Both the position numbers and the translations under genes were made by a program. Shown here in pieces: positions 55,587 to 64,000 of a stretch of DNA of 64,000 bases. Location: assembly GCF_905475395.1 (NCBI RefSeq), contig NC_058341.1, positions 73,653,597-73,717,596 of the forward strand. The letters are read 5' to 3'. Under the pieces are notes generated by a model. The model was not told the origin of the DNA. It did no database searches and worked only from the letters and a program-made list of their open reading frames with translations. How positions within the stretch are numbered: the stretch's first letter is position 1; each line of letters starts with the position of its first letter. Source of the DNA: Chrysoperla carnea (lineage: Eukaryota > Arthropoda > Insecta > Neuroptera > Chrysopidae).

Positions 55587-56158
55587 CAACACTTTTCATG
55601 CTATGGGTGGTATCCATTGTATAACACCTAAAAATGCGATTGCTCCTGACCAAAATATTGAACGATTAAAGCAAATGCCGTCTGCAAAAGTTGTAGGTAC
55701 TTTTGGTGCCATTGAATTAAAAACATTTACGAAGAAAAACGATACGGACTTGAAAACAATAAAGATTCAAGATCTTGGTAGCATTCGTGCGGTAGCGAAG
55801 GAGATAATACCATCAGTTTCCGATTTATTATGGCTATATGGAAAATCGGTTCACCTGCCTAACATACCTGGATGGAGTGGATTCATGGAACAGCGACAGC
55901 AGAACTGCTCTTCGAAAAATCATTTATTGGGTGCTTACCCTTTATTAATGCTCCACCGAGTGATTATGACATAATTTTAACTGCTCTGTTATTTGCTAGT
56001 GAAAAATATGAGTCATTACATCAGCATACTTGTTTTGTCACTTTTGACCAGCCTTTATATTTTAAGGCGCGGGAAATCATTTCTTCATATGATGAGAATT
56101 CCAAATTGAATAATACTGTCACAAGACTCAGTGGATTCCATTTGTTAATGTCGTTCAT
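55587..56158 (+). pseudogene. Family-2 gene, middle part
   Basis: Continues in frame from 48411: FHAMGGIHCITPK, then VVGTFGAIELKTF, LLWLYGKSVHLPNIPGWSGFM. After a one-base shift at about 55890 come APPSDYDIILTALLFASEKY, HTCFVTFDQPLYFKAREI and LSGFHLLMS. I remember these motifs (MGG/ITP, GW-GFME, TFDQPLYxKA) from large uncharacterised multicopy proteins in arthropods; no function is known to me. It is cut at 56158 by Gypsy-E and resumes at 63433. Confidence 0.68.
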
Positions 56159-57511
56159 TGAAAATAAAATTAAAAATATAATAATAATATAAAATTATAT
56201 TACATAAAAAGATTTTATTAGAATGTGAAAATATATTTAAAAACTCAAAAATATGGAAAGATGCTGGGCCCTTGAATTAAGTAGATCGTTTTAGGCTGTC
56301 TATGCGTTCCTGAAATCCTGTCAATCAGGGAATGATAAAAAAAAATATCATAAAAGGTTCAGTCTCATTTAATAACTTCAAAAATCTTAATTACATCAAA
56401 ACTATTATTACAAATATAAATACTATTATTAGAAATAGTTTATTATTACTACATTAAAAAAATCTATCTTTATTACAATAACAAATTTACTATCATTTTA
56501 GAATAAACTCTCGTATAATACTTTAAGGATAAATTTGCCAATAAATATATATAAGTCTATTATTACTTTTTTTTTTAAATACATCTATGAACATCAAATG
56601 TCAAACCAAAGAAAAATATGCGTAGTATTTTTAAAATTGAAGTGATAAACCATGCTTCCACTGTTTTCAAGAAAAATAAATAAAATGTACAAAATAATAC
56701 ATTTAAACAAAATGTGACCACAGTTAGTGATATTTGTTATGTTTAAAGGTATCAAAAAATTAATTAACCTAAAAGTTTATACCACAGAAAATTGTATACT
56801 TTGGAAAAATATAAAAATATACAAAATATTAACTGCTGTGAATAAACCGTTAAATAATTCAAAATGGATTAACTGACACTCAAAAATACTGCCATGAGGA
56901 GCATAGTGTCCAGGTTTGGAAGGATCATCAAAGATTCTTCATAATACGTTAAAACAATGGAAACAAGAAATTTATCAAATCAAGTTCAAAACACAGGCAA
57001 CTTAGAAAACCCTTTTTTTAAAATTAATATTGATTTGCCCAAAGAAAACAAAAACGACCCCAAATTAAAATACTTCATCTACATATTATTGTATAATTAT
57101 TAAATTAGATTATAATAAATATCTTGTATTAAAAAAAAACATATTACCTTGTGTTACATTATTTGATTCAAAAAATACCTGACTTTTTCCCTTAAATAGA
57201 TGAAACCACCATAGCGGACCGTCTCCGAAACTTTAGGCAAAAAAAAAATCCAAACAAAATTTAATACATCTCAAGTTTTACGATGAGCAGTTGACTCGAC
57301 AAAATTTCCATGCAAAAGAGAATGGTTCTCTTCAAAAAATTTGCGATAACATCTCGAAAGAGAAGGTGAGAAGATAGTCTCATCCTTGTCTAACAAAATT
57401 TGTTTTTATATCCTTGTCTAACAAAATTGTTTTTATTTTTGTTTCGAAAACAGTCGCTTGGTTAAAAGAAAAAAATCAAGCACCCTTTATTAACAAAAAA
57501 AAATATTCTCA
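56159..57511 (-). repeat. Gypsy-E 3' LTR (element orientation)
   Basis: 1353 bp, no coding frame. Differences from the right copy are one substitution near 57358 and poly-A length changes. Unusually long for an insect Gypsy element. Confidence 0.94.
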
Positions 57512-57657
57512 CCCCAGGGGGCAAAAAAAAATTAGCGAGATGCTAATTATTAATGAAACTAAATAGAAATTAAATTAGCTTACTGAAATAAGGCAGTTAG
57601 AAAACTAGAAATATGATAAATTACCCGTCAACGAATACGACCACTTCGATGATGACC

Positions 57658-58203
57658 TCAGGTATAATATGGCCGAAGATTGTAGATTGACATTCCAAAA
57701 GTTGACTTATTGCTGTTAGTGGGTTTTAATCTAACCGATGTTGGAGATGTGAATTTCTGTATCTTATACGGTCCGTTGTATTTCGCTGTAAATTTGGCTG
57801 ATTTATTTTTGTTGATGATCGGCGCCAAATTTTTAACCATCACCAATTGTCCAATTCTGTACTTTGAAACTGATGGTCTGTTCAAAGTTCTGTTAAGACG
57901 TTGTTGATGGGCGAGTTTTAATGCATCGTTAATTTGCTGTTGCGACGGTTTAACAGAGCTTGTGACTAAATTTGTTAGCTCGTTGATGATAATAAATGGC
58001 GTTATTAATTTTCTTCCGAAATAAACTTCTGCTGGTGTAGTGTTTATAGTATTCTTAAATGAATTGTTGTAGTTAAATATTACAAAGTTGAGAAATTTCG
58101 ACCAATTTTTGTGTTGAATCGAATACTCTTTAAGAATGCACCCCAGGTTATACTTACCAGGATGATGGCGTATAACTCGAACAATAGGAAGCTCTGATTC
58201 CAT
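57658..58203 (-). pseudogene. Gypsy-E integrase C-terminal part
   Basis: Overlaps the end of the main pol frame, where the same bases read in two frames. The useful part runs from about 58165: IQHKNWSKFLNFVIFNYNNS, TTPAEVYFGRKL, then a chromodomain-less C-terminal region with FTAKYNGPYKIQKF and MSIYNLRPYY. A small shift and probable loss near 58150-58170 removes the stretch that should carry the third acidic integrase residue. It is the tail of pol, not a separate gene. Confidence 0.8.
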
Positions 58204-60860
58204 TGTTGAATAGGAAGGTCTTCCATTTCACAGACGAAAACGCAGGACCGTTGTCAGATACCACCACCGTTGCGTATCCATTTTGTAGAAATATCTTCTG
58301 CATCATCGAAATAGCCGTATCCGTCGTCTGTTTCTTGCACGGATATGCAAAAGCGTATTTACTGTACCCATCTACAACAGAAAAAATATATTTGTAGTTT
58401 TCGGGAGATTTAATAATAGGACCGATAAAGTCAACGTAAAGAGTATGAAAGGTGAATTCGGGAATGGAACTGCTCAATTGGACCTTATCATTACGTGTAT
58501 AAGGTCCAATCGCCTGACAGACTTTACAGGTTCTGACATAATCCCTAACCTTTGCATACAAGTTTTTATAATAAAAGATTTTACTAATTTCACGGAACGT
58601 TTTAATAACCGAACAATGCGCTGCATATTTAGAGTCGTGAAAATATCTCAACACATAATTCAATAATGACTCAGGTAATAAAATTCGTTTTAGGTGATTC
58701 CTACCCACAAGTTTGAAAACTAATCCATCCTTGATGCAAAAATTAGGGACATTCATCTTAGCCTTAAGGTTGCGATAAATGATTTCACATTCAGGTGAAT
58801 TTCGTTGTTCTTGTTTGATGGATAGAAAATCAAAATTCGTATTGTTTATAACATTCAAAGAGTCCAATTGAACATCATTCCGAATTTGTTCACTAAGCAA
58901 ATCTAAATCAGATGGATCCAGAGAAGAGGTTATCTTTTTAATTAGAATTGCATAACCTGGGTCCGCGCTATGCAATTCTTTAATTTTAACAAATTTATCA
59001 TTTGATTCTTGCTCTAATTTATTCTCGCTATTCACTATTGTATCATTTGATTCGTATAGTCTAGAGAGGAAATCCGCCATTTTATTATGCTCTCCTTTGA
59101 TATGTTCCGGAGTGAAATCATATCGGGATATTTTAAGAATCCACCTGGACAGCTTATTGAATTTATTTGGTGTATTAAATATCCAAAGAAGAGAACGACA
59201 ATCTGTTAAAAAATCTTTAAATTTATCTAAAGCGGTTATAACTGCTAACATTTCCAACTCGTGACTATTATACCTTAATTCTGCAGAATTCAATTTTCTA
59301 GAGCAGTACATAATTGGATGTAAACCATCCTCATATTTCTGAAGTAAAACTGCCCCCAGTCCGGTCGATGAACCGTCAGTTTGTAACACAAAAGTTCTTT
59401 CAAAATCCGGATGTTTTAAAACTGGAGCATTAGTTAGAGCTTTTTTTAGTGTTGAAATAGCTTCCAGATGCACATTCGTAATTTTGAATTTGATGTTCTT
59501 TTTCTTTAAATCATTCAGTGGTGCTACAATCTGACTGAACATAGGAATATATCTGGCACAAAACGCAGCCGCTCCTACGAGCCTCATAACTTCTTTAACG
59601 TTTTTGGGTATAGGCATTTCATTAATAGCCTGAACTTTTAAAGGGTCTATAAAACGACCTTCAGCGGATATAACGCTACCTAGTAAACGTACTCTAGACA
59701 TGCAGAAACGAGCTTTGTCTAAATTAATTGTGATACCGAGTGTTTTAATTTTAGTGAATAACAAATTTAAATGTTTTAGATGAGATTCGATGTCCGAAGA
59801 ATGAACAATCAAGTCATCATAATATATTAAAAGAAAATTATGCCGAAATTCGGCTAAACTAGAGTTCAAAAATCTTGATAAGGCCTGGCTTGAGACAGAT
59901 AAACCGAAAGGGCAGCGATTATAATGCCAAGTACCGTATTGCGTGACGATTGCAGTAACATGTTTCGTGTCCTCTGACAATTTAATTTGGTGAAACGCGC
60001 TTTTTATGTCTAAAAGTGTGAAAACCTTCGAATTACCTAAACTGGCAAAGATATGGTTAATATTAGCTGAACTCATTGGATCAAATTCGATATGTTTGTT
60101 AAGGAATCTGTAATCTGCGACTAAACGATAAGAGTCATCTTTTTTTTTAACAAAAAATACAGGTGAGCTATAATTTGAATTTGAAACAGAAAGAATTCCT
60201 TGTTTCACTAGCTGCTGTATATGTTGATCCAAAAGTTTAGCTTTATCAGGTGCTAAATAATATGGTGCTTTACAAACCGGAATGTTATCTTTCAACTTAA
60301 TTTTGTATTCATAATCCTTAGCAAGGCCAGGGATTTCTGAAAAAATACATTTATATTTTTTTATTAAAGAATCTAACATTTTAGTTTGTTTGGCACTCAT
60401 ATTAATTTTGGCTTCACAAATCGTGTTAATAATCCGATTATTACTGTTAAAACCAGCAAAGGGAATTTCGATATTAGGTTCAAAATAAAATTTAATAACT
60501 GATTTAAAAAAATCGAGAATAATATTACAATGTTTTAGCGATGTAACACCCAAAATCGCGTCAAAGGGGAGACTGTCGATAATGTAAAAGTTTTGGTTCC
60601 AAGAGAATTTGTCAATTTTAAAGTGTAGATTGACCAAATTGGAACATTTTAAAAAATTATTACCAGGTAATGAAATTGTTTTATTAGTTGATTCAGTGAT
60701 TATATTTTTATCAACCAGTTGTAATTTTTTTAGGGTTGCGGTTTTAATCGCGTTAATAGAAGCCCCTGAATCAAACAGTGTTAAAATGGGATAACCTAGA
60801 ATAAAAATAGTTTGTAAAGGTAAAGAAGATGAATTTAAATTTAAATTAAATAAATAAAAT
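58154..60860 (-). CDS. Gypsy-E pol: protease, RT, RNase H, integrase
   Basis: The frame is open from about 60850, where no ATG is obvious, so it is probably expressed by frameshift from gag. Protease: LFDSGASINAIK (60764-60785). Counting from the internal Met at 60637: RT with YLAPDKAKLLDQ, FTLLDIKSAFHQ (motif A) and LIYYDDLIVHS near 272; RNase H near 419 (QTDGSSTGLGA); integrase zinc finger about 665-706 (HDSKYAAHC, CKVCQ); core Asp near 735 (LYVDFIGP) and Asp near 794 (VVSDNGPAF). The frame ends at 58154 before the third acidic residue. Otherwise intact over 2.7 kb. Confidence 0.9.
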
Positions 60861-60873
60861 TTAGGGTCTATTA

Positions 60874-61891
60874 TTAGTTTTTTGGTTTTGAAATATTTGG
60901 TGATCCATTATCTTTGTTGATCCGTTTAAAACAATGCCTAAAATCGTGATTAGTGCCTTTGCAATATGTACAAAAGTATTCGTTTGTAGAATTAGTTTTT
61001 TGTTGAGTTGAAGCATTTGCAATTTGAATTGGTGGCAACATTCTAGATTGAATTTCTTCCATTTTTGTGATAAGCCTTGACAAATCATTATAAGTTTCGG
61101 GTATTTGATTTAAACCCATAATTGTCAAGATAGCCGTATTGGCATGAACAAAAATAATTTCAATTATCTGTGCTTCAGATAATTCTTTTAGTAGTATTTT
61201 ACTGAATTTTATAATGGATGCAGCAAAAGTGGAGAACTTTTCTGTATCAGGTTGAGTTCGCCGTACCAGTTTATCAACCAATAGTTGCCTCGTCAAAGGG
61301 GGGATATAAATTTCGAGTAAGTTGTTTTTAATTGCTTCCCAGTCTAATGATCGAGCTATGCAAGATGCCCAGAAAGCTTGTGCATTTAACGCACATCTAT
61401 TTATTAATGATTTTAAGAGCATTTCTAACGGTAAAAAATTAATGTCGATTAAATGTTGTGTAGTAATTATGAATTCCACAACTTTTTCTGGAATCGATAT
61501 ATCTAGAATAGTAACTTTATTAATGAACGAGTCAATACGGCTTAGCAAAAAAATTAGTTTGATGACTAGCTTGGTCTGGTCTTAAAGGTGAAGCATTGTT
61601 TGATAAACTGATCGTTAAATTGGATAAAGTTTGAGTTAATAGACTTATCTGTGAATTTTGTTGAAGAATTTGGTCTTGCATCACTGTCATTTGGTTTGCC
61701 GAAGTATTCAGTATGTGCGATGTAGCCGCCACTTGAGTCGAAATTGCTGCTGTGTTGATTGCTGACGCAGCACTTGGTGTTGTGAACAAGTCATCCCGTG
61801 TCGGTGAAGGACCTGGTTGATTACCACCTTGACCACCTGGTAAAGGTTGCGGAGTGCCAGCAGTATCACCACCTCTTCTTGTTGTTGGCAT
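60874..61891 (-). pseudogene. Gypsy-E gag
   Basis: Starts MPTTRRGGDTAGTPQP at 61889-61891. The first 119 codons are Gly/Pro-rich, then Gln/Ser/Thr-rich with a coiled-coil-like stretch. A frameshift at about 61535-61548 leads to the second block, with capsid-like helices (CALNAQAFWASCIARSL, LTRQLLVDKLVRRTQ) and a CTYCKGTNHDFRHC zinc knuckle (CX2CX4HX4C). Ends PNISKPKN at 60874, with pol following in another frame. Gag role by family; the frameshift means the copy is probably not functional unless that is a sequencing error. Confidence 0.85.
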
Positions 61892-62061
61892 GTTGTTTTA
61901 ATAAAATGTAAAGACAGATAGAAATATTTGACCAAATATGTAAAAAAAATATATATATTAAATCTGTAAATAAATATTATTAATAAATAAAAGATATAAT
62001 AGAGTTTGATTTAATTCCCAATTGACAAGATAACTTTAATGAAAGGAAATTACATGAAGCC

Positions 62062-62077
62062 TTTTTACTTGCTACCA
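62062..62077 (-). promoter_or_regulatory. Gypsy-E primer binding site
   Basis: Two bases from the 5' LTR the minus strand reads TGGTAGCAAGTAAAAA, the expected position and TGG start for a tRNA primer. Confidence 0.7.
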
Positions 62078-62079
62078 TG

Positions 62080-63432
62080 TGAAAATAAAATTAAAAATAT
62101 AATAATAATATAAAATTATATTACATAAAAAGATTTTATTAGAATGTGAAAATATATTTAAAAACTCAAAAATATGGAAAGATGCTGGGCCCTTGAATTA
62201 AGTAGATCGTTTTAGGCTGTCTATGCGTTCCTGAAATCCTGTCAATCAGGGAATGATAAAAAAAAAATATCATAAAAGGTTCAGTCTCATTTAATAACTT
62301 CAAAAATCTTAATTACATCAAAACTATTATTACAAATATAAATACTATTATTAGAAATAGTTTATTATTACTACATTAAAAAAATCTATCTTTATTACAA
62401 TAACAAATTTACTATCATTTTAGAATAAACTCTCGTATAATACTTTAAGGATAAATTTGCCAATAAATATATATAAGTCTATTATTACTTTTTTTTTTAA
62501 ATACATCTATGAACATCAAATGTCAAACCAAAGAAAAATATGCGTAGTATTTTTAAAATTGAAGTGATAAACCATGCTTCCACTGTTTTCAAGAAAAATA
62601 AATAAAATGTACAAAATAATACATTTAAACAAAATGTGACCACAGTTAGTGATATTTGTTATGTTTAAAGGTATCAAAAAATTAATTAACCTAAAAGTTT
62701 ATACCACAGAAAATTGTATACTTTGGAAAAATATAAAAATATACAAAATATTAACTGCTGTGAATAAACCGTTAAATAATTCAAAATGGATTAACTGACA
62801 CTCAAAAATACTGCCATGAGGAGCATAGTGTCCAGGTTTGGAAGGATCATCAAAGATTCTTCATAATACGTTAAAACAATGGAAACAAGAAATTTATCAA
62901 ATCAAGTTCAAAACACAGGCAACTTAGAAAACCCTTTTTTTAAAATTAATATTGATTTGCCCAAAGAAAACAAAAACGACCCCAAATTAAAATACTTCAT
63001 CTACATATTATTGTATAATTATTAAATTAGATTATAATAAATATCTTGTATTAAAAAAAAACATATTACCTTGTGTTACATTATTTGATTCAAAAAATAC
63101 CTGACTTTTTCCCTTAAATAGATGAAACCACCATAGCGGACCGTCTCCGAAACTTTAGGCAAAAAAAAAATCCAAACAAAATTTAATACATCTCAAGTTT
63201 TACGATGAGCAGTTGACTCGACAAAATTTCCATGCAAAAGAGAATGGTTCTCTTCAAAAAATTTGCGATAACATCTCGCAAGAGAAGGTGAGAAGATAGT
63301 CTCATCCTTGTCTAACAAAATTTGTTTTTATATCCTTGTCTAACAAAATTGTTTTTATTTTTGTTTCGAAAACAGTCGCTTGGTTAAAAGAAAAAATCAA
63401 GCACCCTTTATTAACAAAAAAAAATATTCTCA
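62080..63432 (-). repeat. Gypsy-E 5' LTR (element orientation)
   Basis: 1353 bp, nearly identical to 56159-57511; followed by the second TCAT. Confidence 0.94.
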
Positions 63433-64000
63433 TCATGAGATCTATCGGATACATAATGAACGGAAGTGGATTAAAAGAGCTCTTTAACACTCTTTATGTA
63501 CTGAATTCAATTGAGAAAATTTTGGTAGGACATGCGTATTCACGCGCAGTAAGAGCGCATATACTGACTCATCTTGCTGTTGCTAAAATTGTCATACAAT
63601 TTATCGATTTGATACCTGATCTCAGTGCAGAATTAGACAGAATTTTATATAATTTCGACAGGTCAGTGGTACTTGAGGCGGACCAGGAAGAATGTTGCAA
63701 AGAACTTGCTGATAAATTTGCGAATGAATTGATTAAACTTGAACAACGTGGTGCTACAGCGAAATTATGGGTGCAATATTTTCGGATGGTTACACTTCTA
63801 AAACAATTCATTGCAGCAGAGAGAATGGGCAACTGGAATTTACATCTTGACACTGTGCAGAAAATGATACCTTTTTTTTATGCCAGTGGCCATTTCTTAT
63901 ATGCTAAATCTTGTCATTTATATTTGCAAGACATGCTTCATTTGAAGCAAAGAATGACAGCTGAAGAATATGAACTATTTACAAGGAAAGGGTATTTCAC
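63433..64000 (+). CDS. Family-2 gene, next part, open to the window end
   Basis: Frame continuous with 56158 after removing Gypsy-E. About 188 codons from the ATG at 63435 are free of stops and run off the window: GYIMNGSGLKELFNTLYV, ILVGHAYSRAVRAHILTHLA, ELADKFANELIKLEQ, LWVQYFRMVTLLKQFIAAER, YASGHFLYAKSCHLYLQDM. This is the part I remember following TFDQPLY in the multicopy arthropod family. No catalytic motif is recognised. The good preservation here, against stops upstream, suggests fairly recent decay. Whether the gene ends in the same Cys-rich tail as at 12 kb cannot be seen. Confidence 0.68.

Larger units (their letters stand above)
56159..63432 (-). mobile_element. Gypsy-E, LTR retrotransposon with 1.35 kb LTRs, young
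   Basis: LTRs 56159-57511 and 62080-63432 (1353 bp each) differ by only about three positions that I could find. TG...CA ends on the plus strand (TGAAAATAAA ... TATTCTCA). A 4-bp target duplication TCAT lies at 56155-56158 and 63433-63436. Coding on the minus strand is gag, protease, RT, RNase H, integrase. The host frame (family 2) resumes at 63433. Frameshifts in gag and integrase suggest recent inactivation or sequencing errors. Confidence 0.95.

Noticed and set aside
1..64000. tRNA, rRNA or other structured RNA genes
   Set aside because: Looked for tRNA B-box-like GGTTCGAATCC and cloverleaf arms; found only short tRNA-complementary primer sites next to LTRs.

Overview
The window is AT-rich eukaryotic DNA made almost entirely of transposable elements. 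BEL/Pao, Gypsy, Jockey/I-type LINE and hAT fragments, short conserved host-like coding stretches, long inverted repeats and the absence of operons or Shine-Dalgarno sites point to an insect. Two uncharacterised protein families here resemble ones I remember from aphid and other arthropod gene sets, so a hemipteran such as an aphid is my best guess, with modest confidence. I see no tRNA, rRNA, CRISPR array or ordinary single-copy gene.

Layout. 0-2.2 kb: decayed BEL pol fragment (+). 2.2-11.4 kb: a LINE whose reverse transcriptase is split by a complete BEL element (BEL-A, -, 5519-11407, duplication CTCTT). 11.4-12.3 kb: C-terminal fragment of uncharacterised 'family 2' with a Cys-rich CXC tail. 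13.4-17.2 kb: Jockey RT (-) split by a 2.98 kb terminal-inverted-repeat element that holds a 1.3 kb palindrome. 18.9-22.0 kb: copy A of 'family 1', a transposase-like protein followed by a deubiquitinase-like cysteine-protease domain. 22.0-26.2 kb: tandem and inverted repeats, the largest enclosing an antisense family-2 tail. 26.7-37.1 kb: another LINE interrupted by a Gypsy element (Gypsy-C, 27250-31636, duplication AAGCT) and by a composite Gypsy/hAT insertion. 38.3-47.8 kb: copy B of family 1, interrupted by a LINE (39405-43787, 12-bp duplication) and a shrunken Gypsy (Gypsy-D, 45132-47765, duplication GTTTC); a hAT-type MITE sits in one Gypsy-D LTR. 47.8 kb to the end: N-terminal and middle part of a family-2 gene, split by a young BEL (BEL-B, 48412-55586, duplication CAACA, no LTR difference seen) and a young Gypsy with 1.35 kb LTRs (Gypsy-E, 56159-63432, duplication TCAT).

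How it fits together. At most insertion sites the target-site duplication is exact and the interrupted reading frame resumes on the far side, so the nesting order can be read directly. BEL-B and Gypsy-E look most recent. BEL-A, Gypsy-C, Gypsy-D and the LINEs carry stops, frameshifts, internal deletions or inversions. The most interesting biology is family 1: two independently decayed copies pair a transposase-like core with a ubiquitin-protease-like Cys/His domain. Family assignments rest on motifs and memory; no database search was run.
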